A DNA stretch of 64,000 nt from Streptomyces sp. NBC_01267 (lineage in GTDB: Bacteria; Actinomycetota; Actinomycetes; Streptomycetales; Streptomycetaceae). Position numbers and translations under genes: made by a program. The DNA lies in the NCBI RefSeq assembly GCF_036241575.1, contig NZ_CP108455.1, positions 1,136,501-1,200,500 of the forward strand, given 5' to 3'. Each line of letters starts with the position of its first letter. Positions within the stretch are counted from its first letter, which is position 1. This document shows positions 21,569 to 34,333 of this stretch, in pieces. A model generated the notes under the pieces. That model searched no databases, was not told the origin of the DNA, and saw nothing but the letters and a program-made list of their open reading frames with translations.

Positions 21569-22675
21569 CTAGAGCGCGAGCAGTTCCTTGGTCGTAATGG
21601 TGAGTAGCTCGGGTCCGCCGTCCGCCTCAGGGCGTACGACGAGCGTGTCATCGATCCGGACTCCGCCCCGGCCCGGGAGGTGGACCCCCGGTTCGACGGT
21701 GACCGGCACGCAAGCGTCCAGTTTACCCATGGCCGCAGGTGCCAGCTGCGGGTCCTCGTCGATTTCGAGTCCCACACCGTGCCCGGTCGCCGCCGCGAGG
21801 CCCTCACCGTGGCCCGCGGCGTCCAGGATCTGGCGGGCCGCGCGGTCCACGTCGCGACAGGCGGCGCCGGGCACAAGGGCCTCGCGACCAGCCCGTTGTG
21901 CGGCGAACACCAGGTCGTACAGCTCGATCTGCCAGTCGGCCGGCGAGGTCCCGATGACGAACGTCCGGCCGATCTCACATCGGTATCCGCGGTACACGGC
22001 CCCGAGCCGCACGGTGAGGAAATGCCCCTCCTCGACCCGGCGGTCGGACGGGCGGTGGCTCCCCAGACCGGCGTTGGGCCCGGTGGCCACCGATGTCGGG
22101 AAGGACGGCCCCTCGGCGCCGTGGTCGATGAGCCTGCGCTCCAGTTCCAGGGCGAGATGGCGTTCCGTACGCCCGACGAGAATCGATTCGAGGAGTTCGC
22201 CCAGGGCCTGGTCGGTGATCTCCGCAGCGGTCCGCAGGGCGCTGATCTCGTCCTCGTCCTTGATGATCCGCTGCTGTTCGACGGCGCCGGCCAGATCGGC
22301 GAGGCGCAGCCGGGGCGCCACCGAGCCCAGCGCCCGGTGCCTGGCCACGGTCAGATGGCGCTCCTCCACGGCCAGCGACTCGGCGCTCCCGCCGGCCAGC
22401 AGATCCGCCGCGGCCACCGCCGGGTCACCGCCCGGCGAGGGCAGGACCGTCAGCCGCAGGTTCACGTCGGGGCGGCCGTCCGCGGGATCGTCCGTCGGTT
22501 CGGCGGGGCAGAGCAGTACGTCGTCGGAGGGGCCCAGCAGCAGCACCGCGCCCGCCGGGGCGGCTCCAGCGAGGTAGCGGACGTTGGCGGGGCGGGAGAC
22601 CAGCGCGGCACCGCTGCCTGCGGCCAGGCAGCGGTCACGCAACCTGGCCCTGCGGACCGCGAACACCTCGGACAT
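21569..22675 (-). CDS. M24 (Xaa-Pro peptidase PepQ/PepP) homologue with substituted metal ligands
   Basis: A 368-residue protein with the N-terminal creatinase-like domain and the C-terminal pita-bread M24 domain, in the place of pepQ beside efp. Compared with the active family (motifs IDFGA, SDMTRT, GHGVG..IHE, TVEPG, RIEDT), here I read VRLGA (Asp to Arg 223), CEIGRT (Asp to Glu 234), GHGVG kept (His 299), IDE (catalytic His to Asp 306), TVEPG kept (Glu 328) and RIDDT (Glu to Asp 342). Only two of the five metal ligands are unchanged, so normal dinuclear-metal peptidase activity is doubtful. It may be a pseudoenzyme or have a new activity. The frame is intact and not a pseudogene. Confidence 0.85.
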   Translation of the reverse strand: MSEVFAVRRARLRDRCLAAGSGAALVSRPANVRYLAGAAPAGAVLLLGPSDDVLLCPAEPTDDPADGRPDVNLRLTVLPSPGGDPAVAAADLLAGGSAESLAVEERHLTVARHRALGSVAPRLRLADLAGAVEQQRIIKDEDEISALRTAAEITDQALGELLESILVGRTERHLALELERRLIDHGAEGPSFPTSVATGPNAGLGSHRPSDRRVEEGHFLTVRLGAVYRGYRCEIGRTFVIGTSPADWQIELYDLVFAAQRAGREALVPGAACRDVDRAARQILDAAGHGEGLAAATGHGVGLEIDEDPQLAPAAMGKLDACVPVTVEPGVHLPGRGGVRIDDTLVVRPEADGGPELLTITTKELLAL

Positions 22676-22735
22676 GCTCCCGAGCGTAGGAGCGGGGGCG
22701 GGTGTCGGCCGTTTCAGCGCGTCCGACCGGGGGCT

Positions 22736-23542
22736 TCACCAGGTGGGAGGGGAGGCGATGGAGCGGGCCAGCACGTCGTCGAGCACCTGCGCCGTGGTGG
22801 CCACGTCGTAGGTCGAGTTGTCGATGATCGGCAGCCCCGAGCCGTACCAGCCGGCCATCCGGCCGTGGATCCGGGCGACTTCCTCGTCGCCGAGGCGGCG
22901 GTTGCCGCTGCGGGCGGCGTTGCGCTCCAGTACGACCTCCAGGCCCGGCAGCAGGACGACCGGCAGCAGACCGGGGCCCACGTGCCGCTTCCAGCCGCCG
23001 AGGCCGACCACCGGACGGTCGGGGAAGACCGCGTCGTCGAGGATGCAGGAGATGCCGTTGGCGAGGAAATTCCGGGCGGCGAAGCCACAGGTGCGGCGGG
23101 CGAGGCGGTACTGGGCCTCGGAGTGGTCGTTCCAGCCGGACCGGGGGTCGGCGAAGCCGGAGCAGACCCATTCCCGTACGTCGTCGAGGCTGATGTGCGA
23201 CGTGGGCACCCGGCGGCTCTTCGCCCAGTGCCGGGCGACCGTGGTCTTGCCCGCACCCGCGGGGCCTATGAGCAGCACGGCGAGCGTGGTGTTGCCGGTG
23301 TCCGCCTGGGTGGTGGCGGACGGCGGCGCCGGGAGCGGCACCGGGCCGCCGGGCGGGAGCTGGACGTGGCCGGTGGATTCGGCGGAGGGTTGTGCGGTCG
23401 GCCGGTGCGCCGGGGGCGGCGGCGGCTGGGGCGGCGCCTGTGCCACCCAGCCGGGGGGCTGTCCCGGGTGCTGGGCGCTCTGTGCCCATCCGGCGGCGCT
23501 TCCGTGGGGCGGCGGGAACGGAGCCCCCACAGCGTGCTGCAT
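22736..23542 (-). CDS. P-loop NTPase with proline-rich N-terminus
   Basis: A 268-residue protein. The first 80 residues are low-complexity and rich in Pro, Gln, Gly and Ala (PPGWVAQAPPQPPPPPAHRP). A kinase-like P-loop domain follows: LAVLLIGPAGAGKTTVARHW (Walker A), an SLDDVREWVCSG segment, and a GNRRLGDEEVARIH lid-like stretch, resembling zeta-toxin/T4 polynucleotide-kinase-type AAA kinases. ATG 23542 has GGAG 9 nt upstream. The longer frame from 23635 would start inside a hairpin and is rejected. It lies between the aro genes and the M24 homologue. The substrate is unknown. Confidence 0.75.
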   Translation of the reverse strand: MQHAVGAPFPPPHGSAAGWAQSAQHPGQPPGWVAQAPPQPPPPPAHRPTAQPSAESTGHVQLPPGGPVPLPAPPSATTQADTGNTTLAVLLIGPAGAGKTTVARHWAKSRRVPTSHISLDDVREWVCSGFADPRSGWNDHSEAQYRLARRTCGFAARNFLANGISCILDDAVFPDRPVVGLGGWKRHVGPGLLPVVLLPGLEVVLERNAARSGNRRLGDEEVARIHGRMAGWYGSGLPIIDNSTYDVATTAQVLDDVLARSIASPPTW

Positions 23543-23593
23543 CCGGTGCCACTCCGTCTCGTTCGGCCGACTGGTCCTCGCCCCCGAACGGTA

Positions 23594-23631
23594 CCCTCCC
23601 CGGCCACCGCCATGTGAACGTCCGGGGAGGG
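23594..23631 (-). terminator. Terminator-like hairpin after aroQ
   Basis: A 10-bp stem (CCCTCCCCGG at 23594-23603 with its complement at 23622-23631) around an 18-nt loop, 13 nt after the aroQ stop on the minus strand. It separates the aro operon from the P-loop gene. Confidence 0.5.
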
Positions 23632-23644
23632 GCAACGTGCCGCG

Positions 23645-26912
<3,268 letters not shown>

Positions 26913-27157
26913 CGGTGCTCCTCATGCTCGCGCCTCGATCTACGACGGCGCGGCCGGGTGCGCGGCCCTGGCCCGCCTCCCCCGATCCTCCCACGGAAGG
27001 GCGGCCGTCCGGTCAGGGGTCCCAGCTGACGGACTCCTGCGGGCGCCACCGGGCGGTGCCGTGTGCTGCAATTCTGACGGGCGGACCCGACGGCGGTCCC
27101 ACCGGACCGGCCGAGAGCCCTTCGCCTGATCCGGACGGAAGACTCTGGGAGAGAGCA

Positions 27158-27529
27158 ATGGAACTGGAGCTCGACGGCGGCGCCCGCGTGGCGCTGGAGA
27201 CCGGCCCGGCCGGGGTACGGCTGGCCGTGCGGCCGGCGGCCGACCAGGGGGCCGCGGTGCTCTGTTCCCCGGGCCGGGCAAGGGAGTTGGCCGCCGCCCT
27301 GGTCCGTGCCGCCGACGAGGCGGAGCGCGTGCGGCCCGCCGAACACGTCACCGTAGAGGCACGGGAGCTGCAGCGCGGTGACGTCCGGGACAGTGACCGC
27401 TCCATGACGGTGGACCGGGTCCGGGTCCTGGGCGACAGTGTGCAGGTCACCTGGAAGTCGGACACCGGCCGCAGCTGGACCCAGGACTACGCGGCGGACA
27501 CCGTGATCGGTCTCCGCCGGAGCGTCTGA
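27158..27529 (+). CDS. Small conserved hypothetical protein
   Basis: A 123-residue acidic protein beginning MELELDGGARVALETGPAGVRL, with no signal peptide or membrane segment. Alternating hydrophobic residues and the C-terminal VQVTWKSDTGRSWTQDYAADTVIGLRR suggest beta structure. GGGAG lies 6 nt before ATG 27158; the longer frame from 26864 overlaps the divergent aroC start region and is rejected. It is divergent from aroC and convergent with aroE. I do not recognise a function. Confidence 0.7.
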   Translation: MELELDGGARVALETGPAGVRLAVRPAADQGAAVLCSPGRARELAAALVRAADEAERVRPAEHVTVEARELQRGDVRDSDRSMTVDRVRVLGDSVQVTWKSDTGRSWTQDYAADTVIGLRRSV

Positions 27530-27551
27530 CCTCGCCCGCGCGGGGGCCCGC

Positions 27552-28379
27552 TCAGCGTGCGCCGAGCGCCTGTTCCCCTGCCTTCCGCATCGCGGACAGC
27601 GGGGCGGGAGCCCGGCCCGTCATCTGCTCGACCTGGAGCACCGCCTGGTGCACCAGGAGGTCGAGACCGCCGACCACGGCGCCACCACGGGTCGCCCAGG
27701 CAGCGGCGAGGGCCGTCGGCCACGGCTCGTACAGCACGTCGAAGAGGGTCCCCGGCGCGTCCGGGACCGCCTCCGCCAGCGCGTCGGTGGCACCGGCCGG
27801 GGTGGTCGCGACGATCAGCGGCTCCTCGAAGGCGCGGGATGCTTCGCTCCAGTCCGCGGTGTGCACGTCGACACCCAGCCGCTCGCCCCAGCCGCGCATC
27901 TCGGCGGCGCGGGCGGCGCTGCGCACATAGGCGGTGACCCGTCCCGTACAGATGGTGGACAGGGCGGCCAGCGCGGAGGAGGCGGTGGCGCCGGCGCCGA
28001 GGACAGCCGCCGATCCGGTCTTCTCCACCCCGCGCTCGCGCAGCGCGGCGACCATTCCGGGGATGTCGGTGTTGTCGCCGCGCCTGCGGCCGTCATCGGT
28101 GAGCACGACCGTGTTGACCGCCTCGACCGAGGCCGCCGCCGCGCTCACCTCGTCGAGCAGCGGGATGATCGCGCGCTTGAGCGGCATCGTCAGCGAGAGT
28201 CCGGCCCAGGACGCGTCGAGGTCCGCGACGAACCCGGGGAGCGCCACCTCGTCCACCTCGAAACGGTCGTACGACCAGTCGTCCAGGCCGAGTTCACGGT
28301 ATGCGGCGCGGTGCAGCACCGGGGACAGCGAGTGCGCGATGGGCGAGCCGAGGACGGCCGCCCGCTTTCCTGAGGTCAC
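27552..28379 (-). CDS. aroE: Shikimate dehydrogenase
   Basis: Reduces 3-dehydroshikimate to shikimate with NADPH. The 275-residue protein has the shikimate-binding GSPIAHSLSPVLHRAAY, the catalytic-lysine motif GLSLTMPLKRAIIP, EAVNTVV, the Rossmann loop VLGAGATASSALAAL and the C-terminal GLDLLVHQAVLQVEQ. It is coupled to mltG by a 4-nt overlap, not to the other aro genes 0.6 kb away. Confidence 0.95.
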   Translation of the reverse strand: MTSGKRAAVLGSPIAHSLSPVLHRAAYRELGLDDWSYDRFEVDEVALPGFVADLDASWAGLSLTMPLKRAIIPLLDEVSAAAASVEAVNTVVLTDDGRRRGDNTDIPGMVAALRERGVEKTGSAAVLGAGATASSALAALSTICTGRVTAYVRSAARAAEMRGWGERLGVDVHTADWSEASRAFEEPLIVATTPAGATDALAEAVPDAPGTLFDVLYEPWPTALAAAWATRGGAVVGGLDLLVHQAVLQVEQMTGRAPAPLSAMRKAGEQALGAR

Positions 28380-30187
28380 TGGCCCGACTGCTCCTGTTGC
28401 TTCTGATACTTTTCGCGGTTGCGGTTCTGCTCCGCGTTGGTCGCCGCGAACACCGTCTTGTCCTCCGTCACCGAAACGAAGTAGTACCAGGGACCGGAAG
28501 CGGGATTCATCGCCGAGTGCAGGGCGTCGGTGCCCGGATTGCCGATGGGGCCGGGCGGCAGACCCTTTATGTCGTAGGTGTTGTACGGGTCCTTGATCTT
28601 CCTGAGCGCGTCCACACTCCCGACGTCGAGTGTGCTCTGTTTACGCATGTAATTGATCGTGGAGTCGAATTCGAGCCGCCCGGCCGTCTCCGTGTTGTTC
28701 GACTTCAACCGGTTGTAGACGACGCGTGCCACCTTGTCGAAGTCGTTCTTGTACTTGCCTTCGGCCTGGACGAGGCTGGCCACGGTGATGACCTGGAACT
28801 CGTTCTCCAGGCCCAGCTTGTGAGCCGCCCCCGCGAGGTCCTGTTTGCTGTACGCCTCGTCCGCCTGGGCGACCATCTTCTTCAAGATGTCTTCCGGCTT
28901 CATCCCGTCGCCGACCGGATAGCTCGCCGGGTAGAGGAATCCTTCCAGCGGGTCCTTGAGCTCCTTGTGTCCCTTGGCCCAGCTCGGCAGGCCCAGCTGG
29001 TCGGCCTTGTCCTTGGCGATCCCCTCGGTGGTTCCCGCCTTCAGTTTGAGCTTCGCGTCGATCGCCGAGTAGACCTGCTTGTCCCGGGTACCGGGCGGGA
29101 CGATGAGCACGTTGAGGTTCTTGCTGTCCACCATCGCCATGACCGCGTTCGCCGCGGACATGTGCTGGTTCAGGGAGTAGACGCCGGCCTGGAGGACTTT
29201 GGCCTTCGGGTTCTTGTGCGTCGCGTCGACGAACGCGTCGACGCTCTTGACGACGCCCTTCTCCTTCAGGAGACGGCCGATCCCACCGGTGCCGGTGCCC
29301 CGGGGAACCTCGACCTGGATCGGTGAGGTGCCGGTGCCTTCGTAGTCGGGCAGCGGCGCGTACCGGGACTGGTAGAAGCTGTAGGCGAAGTAGCCCACGC
29401 CGCCGAGGCCGCCGACCAGGACCGCGGACACCACGAAGCAGGCACAGCCGCTGCGGCGCTTCGGTTTCTTGGACTTTCCCCGGCGGTCGCGGGTGTCCTG
29501 ACGGGTCTCGGCCGGATCGTCGTCGTACTCGTCCTGGTCGTCCGGCCCGAGGGAGCTTTCCTCACCGGTGAAGAAAGGATGCGTCTCCGGCTCGGCCTCG
29601 GCCTCCGGCTCGGGTTCCACGGGCGCCGGGGGCTGCTGCCACTCCTCGCGCTGCCCGGGAGGCTGCGGCGGCGGGTAGGCGTCGGGCGTCGGGTAGTAGT
29701 CGGGGTTCTCGCCACCGTAGTGCGTGGGCTGGCCGCCGTACGGGGCCGAGGGATCCACACCGTACGGCAGGCCGGACTGCTGACCGCTGTCCCAGCCGCC
29801 GTCGTACGGCGGCTGGGCCTGCTGCTGGTACGGGTCCTGCGGGTACTGCTGCTGGTTCTGCCCGTACTGGTTCTGTCCGTACTGGTTCTGCTGCTGACCG
29901 AACTGATCCGGGCCCTGCTGGTACTGCCCGTGCTGCGGCTGCACCTGCTGCGGCTGCCCCTGCGGGTACTGACCCTGCTGGTACTGCTGCTGGTAGGGGT
30001 CCTGCGGCTGGCTGTACACCGGGTTGCCGTACTGGTCGTACTGCTGCTGTCCCTGGTGGTACTGCTGCTGCCCGTCGTAAGCCGGCTGACCTGAGACGTC
30101 CTGCTGACCTCCCCATCCCTGGTCCCCGTACAACGGGTCCTCGGGATGCCACGGTTCGGAGCCTGCGCCCCGGCCATACTCAGTCAT
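28376..30187 (-). CDS. mltG: Endolytic murein transglycosylase MltG with long Gln/Tyr-rich cytoplasmic domain
   Basis: MltG cuts nascent peptidoglycan strands at the membrane and is thought to set glycan chain ends. The 603-residue protein has a Gln/Tyr/Pro-rich segment (about 29-127, with repeats such as QYGQNQYGQNQQQY), an acidic stretch (190-230), a basic patch, one transmembrane helix (about 248-271), then the YceG domain with the catalytic Glu in TVASLVQAEGKY and the LPPGPIGNPG motif. Typical MltG is about 340 residues, so the N-terminal 240 residues are the extra part. It is coupled to aroE downstream and 100 nt from ruvX upstream. Confidence 0.93.
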   Translation of the reverse strand: MTEYGRGAGSEPWHPEDPLYGDQGWGGQQDVSGQPAYDGQQQYHQGQQQYDQYGNPVYSQPQDPYQQQYQQGQYPQGQPQQVQPQHGQYQQGPDQFGQQQNQYGQNQYGQNQQQYPQDPYQQQAQPPYDGGWDSGQQSGLPYGVDPSAPYGGQPTHYGGENPDYYPTPDAYPPPQPPGQREEWQQPPAPVEPEPEAEAEPETHPFFTGEESSLGPDDQDEYDDDPAETRQDTRDRRGKSKKPKRRSGCACFVVSAVLVGGLGGVGYFAYSFYQSRYAPLPDYEGTGTSPIQVEVPRGTGTGGIGRLLKEKGVVKSVDAFVDATHKNPKAKVLQAGVYSLNQHMSAANAVMAMVDSKNLNVLIVPPGTRDKQVYSAIDAKLKLKAGTTEGIAKDKADQLGLPSWAKGHKELKDPLEGFLYPASYPVGDGMKPEDILKKMVAQADEAYSKQDLAGAAHKLGLENEFQVITVASLVQAEGKYKNDFDKVARVVYNRLKSNNTETAGRLEFDSTINYMRKQSTLDVGSVDALRKIKDPYNTYDIKGLPPGPIGNPGTDALHSAMNPASGPWYYFVSVTEDKTVFAATNAEQNRNREKYQKQQEQSGQ

Positions 30188-30287
30188 CGGTCCCCTAGAG
30201 CCGCGAGGCCTCCGGACGGTCCGCCTCTTTTACTGTGCGGCAGCTGTTCGAAACCCGCCGCATGGCGCGGACGTTACCGTATCGCGA

Positions 30288-30752
30288 TCAGACAACCACT
30301 TCGACGCCCTCGCCCGGAGCTGCCCCCGACGCCCGTTCGGACTCAAGTGCATTCTGGAGGATGACGACAGCCGCAGCCTGGTCGATAACAGAACGACCCT
30401 TTTTGGACTTTACGCCGGATGCGCGCAAACTCTGGCCGGCCGTCACCGTGGTCATTCTCTCGTCGATCAACCGCACCGGAACGGGAGCGATACCACGGGC
30501 GAGTTCCTGGGCGAACACCCGGACCTTGGCCGCTGCCGGGCCCTCGCCCCCGTTGAGGGAGCGAGGGAGGCCGACGACCACCTCGATCGGCTCGTACTCG
30601 CCGGTCAGCTGCTTCAACCGCCGGTGGGCGGCCGGGACATCACGTCCCGGCACGGTCTCCACCGGCGTGGCCAGCACCCCGTCGGGGTCGCACGAGGCGA
30701 CCCCGATCCGGGCGTCCCCCACGTCGATCGCCAGTCGGCGGCCTCTGCGCAC
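30288..30752 (-). CDS. ruvX: Putative Holliday junction resolvase RuvX/YqgF
   Basis: A 154-residue RNase H-fold protein of the YqgF family, implicated in pre-16S rRNA 5' end processing and Holliday junction resolution. Conserved acidic-site motifs are RLAIDVGDARIGVA, VVVGLPRSLNG and VRLIDERMTTV, with the final Asp in SVIDQAAAVVIL. It lies 5 nt after alaS, the usual alaS-ruvX-mltG order. Confidence 0.93.
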   Translation of the reverse strand: MRRGRRLAIDVGDARIGVASCDPDGVLATPVETVPGRDVPAAHRRLKQLTGEYEPIEVVVGLPRSLNGGEGPAAAKVRVFAQELARGIAPVPVRLIDERMTTVTAGQSLRASGVKSKKGRSVIDQAAAVVILQNALESERASGAAPGEGVEVVV

Positions 30753-30757
30753 GGCGG

Positions 30758-33427
30758 TCAGGCCGTTTCGCCGACGAGGCGCTCGACGGCGGCCACGGCG
30801 TCACCGATGGCGTCCGGGTCCTGGCCGCCGCCCTGCGCGACGTCCGGCTTGCCGCCACCGCCGCCGCCGAGGGTCTTGGCAGCCGTACGGACCAGCTCAC
30901 CGGCCTTGAGACCGCGTTCGCGGGCGGCCTCGTTGGTGGCGATGACCGTCAGCGGTCGGCCGTTTGCCGTGGTGAAGAGGGCGACCACGGCCGGACGGTC
31001 GCCCGGGATGCGGCCCCGGACGTCCAGGACGAGCCTGCGCAGGTCGTCGGCGCCCGTGCCGTCAGGAACCTGACCGGTCACGACGGCCACGCCGCGTACG
31101 TCCTTGGCACCCGCGGCGAGCCCGGCGGCGGCCTGGAGGACCTTCTCCGCGCGGAACTTCTCGATCTCCTTCTCGGCGTCCTTGAGCTTGGCGAGCATGC
31201 CCGAGATCCTCTCCGGGAGCTCCTCGGAACGGCCCTTGACCAGCTCCTGGAGCTGAGCGACGACCATGTGCTCCCTGGCCAGGAACTGGTACGCGTCGAC
31301 CCCGACCAGGGCCTCGATACGGCGTACCCCGGAGCCGATCGACGACTCGCCGAGCAGCTTCACCAGACCCAGCTGGGCGGTGTTGTGGACGTGCGTACCG
31401 CCGCACAGCTCCTTGGAGAAGTCGCCGATGGTGACGACTCGCACCCGCTCGCCGTACTTCTCACCGAACTCGGCGATGGCACCCTGCTTCTTGGCCTCGT
31501 CGATGGACATGACCTCGGCCTGGACGTCCAGTTCACGGGCGAGAACGTCGTTGATCTTGTGCTCGACGTCGGTGAGCACCGTGCCGGGAACGGCGTTGGG
31601 CGAACCGAAGTCGAAGCGGAAGCGGCCCGGCGAGTTCTCCGAACCGGCCTGGGCGGCCGTCGGGCCGAGGGCGTCACGCAGCGCCTGGTGCGTGAGGTGG
31701 GTGGCGCTGTGGGCGCGGGCGATGGCCCGGCGGCGGCGCAGGTCGATGGCGACGTGGGCGGCGGCGCCGAGCGTCACCTCGCCGACCTGGACCGAGCCCT
31801 TGTGCACGGAGACGCCGGGGACCGGCTGCTGGACGTCACGGACCTCGACCACGGCGCCCGAGTCGAGCCTGATCCGGCCGGTGTCGGCGAGCTGGCCGCC
31901 GCCCTCGGCGTAGAAGGGGGTCCGGTCGAGAACGATCTCGACCTCGTCGCCCTCGGTGGCAGCGGGCGAGGGCACACCGTCGACGAGCAGACCGACGACG
32001 GTCGACTCGCCCTCGGTGGCGGTGTATCCGGTGAACTCGGTGGAACCGGCGCGGTCGGCGACCTCACGGTAGGCGGAGAGATCGGCGTGACCGGTCTTCT
32101 TGGCCCTGGCGTCGGCCTTGGCGCGCTCGCGCTGTTCCTTCATCAGCCGGCGGAACCCGGCCTCGTCCACGGAGACGCCCTGTTCGGCGGCCATCTCCAG
32201 GGTGAGGTCGATCGGGAAGCCCCAGGTGTCGTGGAGCAGGAAGGCCTTCTCACCGGCGAGCACCTGACCGCCCGCGGCCTTGGTCTCGGTGACGGCGGTG
32301 TCGAGGATGTTGGTACCGGCCTTCAGCGTCTTGACGAAGGCGGCCTCCTCGGCGAGGGCGACGGTCTCGATCCGCTTGCGGTCGGTGATCAGCTCCGGGT
32401 ACTGCTGCCCCATGGCGTTGATCACGACGTCGACCAGCTCGGCGACGACCGGGCCCGAGGCGCCCAGCAGGCGCATGTTGCGGATGGCGCGGCGCATGAT
32501 GCGGCGCAGGACGTAGCCACGGCCCTCGTTGCCGGGGGTGACGCCGTCACCGATGAGCATCACCGACGTACGCATGTGGTCGGTGACGACCCGCAGCGCG
32601 ACGTCGGAACCCTCGCCGGTGCCGTACCGGACGCCGGTCAGCTCGGTGGCCTTGTCGATGACGACCTGCGAGGTGTCGATCTCGTACAGGTTCCGCACGC
32701 CCTGGAGGATCATGGCGAGGCGTTCGAGGCCGAGGCCGGTGTCGATGTTCCTGGACGGCAGGTCACCGAGGATCGGGAAGTCCTCCTTGCCGTCCCCGGC
32801 ACCACGCTCGAACTGCATGAAGACCAGGTTCCAGATCTCCACGTAGCGCTCGTCGTTGACGGCGGGGCCGCCCTCGACGCCGAACTCCGGACCGCGGTCG
32901 TAGTTGATCTCGGAACACGGTCCACAGGGTCCGGGGACGCCCATGGACCAGAAGTTGTCCTTCTTGCCCAGCCGCTGGATGCGCTCGGCCGGTACGCCGA
33001 TCTTCTCGCGCCAGATCTGCTCGGCCTCGTCGTCGTCGAGGTAGACCGTGATCCACAGCCGCTCGGGGTCCAGGCCGTACCCGCCGTCGGCCACGGAGTT
33101 GGTGAGCAGCTCCCAGGCGTAGGCGATGGCGCCTTCCTTGAAGTAGTCACCGAACGAGAAGTTGCCGCACATCTGGAAGAACGTGCCGTGCCGGGTGGTC
33201 TTGCCGACCTCTTCGATGTCCGGGGTACGGACACACTTCTGCACGCTGGTGGCGCGCGGGGCGGGGGGCTTGGCCTCGCCGAGGAAGTACGGCTTGAACG
33301 GGACCATGCCCGCGGGGACCAGCAGCAGAGTCGGGTCGTCCGCGATGAGCGACGCCGAAGGGACGACGGTGTGCCCGCGCTCCTCGAAGAAGCTCAGCCA
33401 GCGGCGGCGAATTTCGGCCGACTCCAT
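30758..33427 (-). CDS. alaS: Alanyl-tRNA synthetase
   Basis: Charges tRNA-Ala. The 889-residue protein has all modules: class II aminoacylation core at the N-terminus ([16 protein letters not shown] near residue 88), tRNA-recognition domain, editing domain with zinc-site [15 protein letters not shown] (near 570) and [13 protein letters not shown] (near 675), and the C-terminal coiled coil/C-Ala domain rich in Gly ([17 protein letters not shown]). The start overlaps the stop of the DUF6167-type gene. Confidence 0.97.
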   Translation of the reverse strand: MESAEIRRRWLSFFEERGHTVVPSASLIADDPTLLLVPAGMVPFKPYFLGEAKPPAPRATSVQKCVRTPDIEEVGKTTRHGTFFQMCGNFSFGDYFKEGAIAYAWELLTNSVADGGYGLDPERLWITVYLDDDEAEQIWREKIGVPAERIQRLGKKDNFWSMGVPGPCGPCSEINYDRGPEFGVEGGPAVNDERYVEIWNLVFMQFERGAGDGKEDFPILGDLPSRNIDTGLGLERLAMILQGVRNLYEIDTSQVVIDKATELTGVRYGTGEGSDVALRVVTDHMRTSVMLIGDGVTPGNEGRGYVLRRIMRRAIRNMRLLGASGPVVAELVDVVINAMGQQYPELITDRKRIETVALAEEAAFVKTLKAGTNILDTAVTETKAAGGQVLAGEKAFLLHDTWGFPIDLTLEMAAEQGVSVDEAGFRRLMKEQRERAKADARAKKTGHADLSAYREVADRAGSTEFTGYTATEGESTVVGLLVDGVPSPAATEGDEVEIVLDRTPFYAEGGGQLADTGRIRLDSGAVVEVRDVQQPVPGVSVHKGSVQVGEVTLGAAAHVAIDLRRRRAIARAHSATHLTHQALRDALGPTAAQAGSENSPGRFRFDFGSPNAVPGTVLTDVEHKINDVLARELDVQAEVMSIDEAKKQGAIAEFGEKYGERVRVVTIGDFSKELCGGTHVHNTAQLGLVKLLGESSIGSGVRRIEALVGVDAYQFLAREHMVVAQLQELVKGRSEELPERISGMLAKLKDAEKEIEKFRAEKVLQAAAGLAAGAKDVRGVAVVTGQVPDGTGADDLRRLVLDVRGRIPGDRPAVVALFTTANGRPLTVIATNEAARERGLKAGELVRTAAKTLGGGGGGKPDVAQGGGQDPDAIGDAVAAVERLVGETA

Positions 33428-33738
33428 CAGTGGTCCTCATTCCGGTTGTGCGAATGCTTGGTGTATTCGATGGCAGCGAGGTGACGCTGCACGGGAAGTC
33501 CGGGGGCGGGCGGCGCCTCGATGCCGAGCGCCTCTCCCAGCTCCGCCTCGCGCTGGGCCATCCCGGCCCGTACGTCGATGGCGAAGTCCTTGAGCCGGTG
33601 GCCCGCGTCGACGGCCTTGTTCGCGGCCTGCGCCGCGAGGCTCTCGGGGCTCAGCTGCTTGATCTTGCGATTGACCTTGGTGGTCGCCCAGACACCGGCT
33701 GCGGCGCCCGTGGCGAACCAGAACGTACGGCGGAACAT
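33427..33738 (-). CDS. Small DUF6167-type protein upstream of alaS
   Basis: A 103-residue basic protein with a short hydrophobic N-terminus ([22 protein letters not shown]), then an amphipathic helix region, as in the DUF6167 family that sits before alaS in Streptomyces. It probably attaches to the membrane through its N-terminus. The function is unknown. It overlaps the alaS start by 1 nt (TGATG). Confidence 0.8.
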   Translation of the reverse strand: MFRRTFWFATGAAAGVWATTKVNRKIKQLSPESLAAQAANKAVDAGHRLKDFAIDVRAGMAQREAELGEALGIEAPPAPGLPVQRHLAAIEYTKHSHNRNEDH

Positions 33739-33745
33739 TGCAGCG

Positions 33746-34174
33746 TCAGCCCTTCCGCTTCCTGCGCCGTGCGGTCTCCACCGTACGGCCGACGATCACC
33801 GGCGGACGGGACCGCTCCGGCTCCGCTCCGGTCTTGCGGCCCAGTGCCTGGCGTACGCCGTAGCCGAAGGCCGCGACCTTCACCAGCGGGCCGCCGAACG
33901 TCGACGCGACGGTGGTGGAGAGGGCCGATGCGTTGGAGGTGACCTCCTGGACGTCCGTCGCGATGGCGTCCACCCGCTCCAGCTGGGTCTGCGCGGTGCG
34001 CACGGCCGTCGAAGCGTCGGCGAGCAGCGGAACGGCCTGATCCGTCACGTCCGCCACGAGCTTGGTGGTCGCCCTGAGCGTCTGGGCCAGCCTCACCAGC
34101 ACCACGGCGAGGAAGGAGACCAGGATCGCCCAGAAGACGGCCACCAGGATGCCGGCCACCTCTCCACCGGACAC
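33746..34174 (-). CDS. DUF948 family membrane protein
   Basis: A 142-residue protein with one N-terminal transmembrane helix (EVAGILVAVFWAILVSFLAVVLVRLA), then a coiled-coil-like helix (TLRATTKLVADVTDQAVPLLADASTAV) and a basic C-terminus, as in DUF948 proteins. GTG 34174 has an AAGG-containing ribosome-binding site about 10 nt upstream; ATG 34195 is the alternative. It is 7 nt before the DUF6167 gene and heads the alaS cluster, divergent from the STAND ATPase. Confidence 0.82.
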   Translation of the reverse strand: MSGGEVAGILVAVFWAILVSFLAVVLVRLAQTLRATTKLVADVTDQAVPLLADASTAVRTAQTQLERVDAIATDVQEVTSNASALSTTVASTFGGPLVKVAAFGYGVRQALGRKTGAEPERSRPPVIVGRTVETARRRKRKG

Positions 34175-34294
34175 GTTGCACCGCCTTCGGGTCATCGGAA
34201 GTCGCGTCGATTTTCGGTTCCCCGAGCCTATCGCGCCGGGGCTCGGCCCCCGTACCGCATTACCGCCGCCCCCGCCCGGACTTCCGGGATCGGA

Positions 34295-34324
34295 TTGTAC
34301 GCACTGCACACCTGCGGATACTCT
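34295..34324 (+). promoter_or_regulatory. Candidate promoter of the STAND ATPase gene
   Basis: TTGTAC (34295-34300) and TACTCT (34319-34324) with an 18-bp spacer. The start would be about 34331, only a few bases before ATG 34334, and no Shine-Dalgarno is present, so the message may be leaderless. Confidence 0.45.
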
Positions 34325-34333
34325 CCGTGCCCT

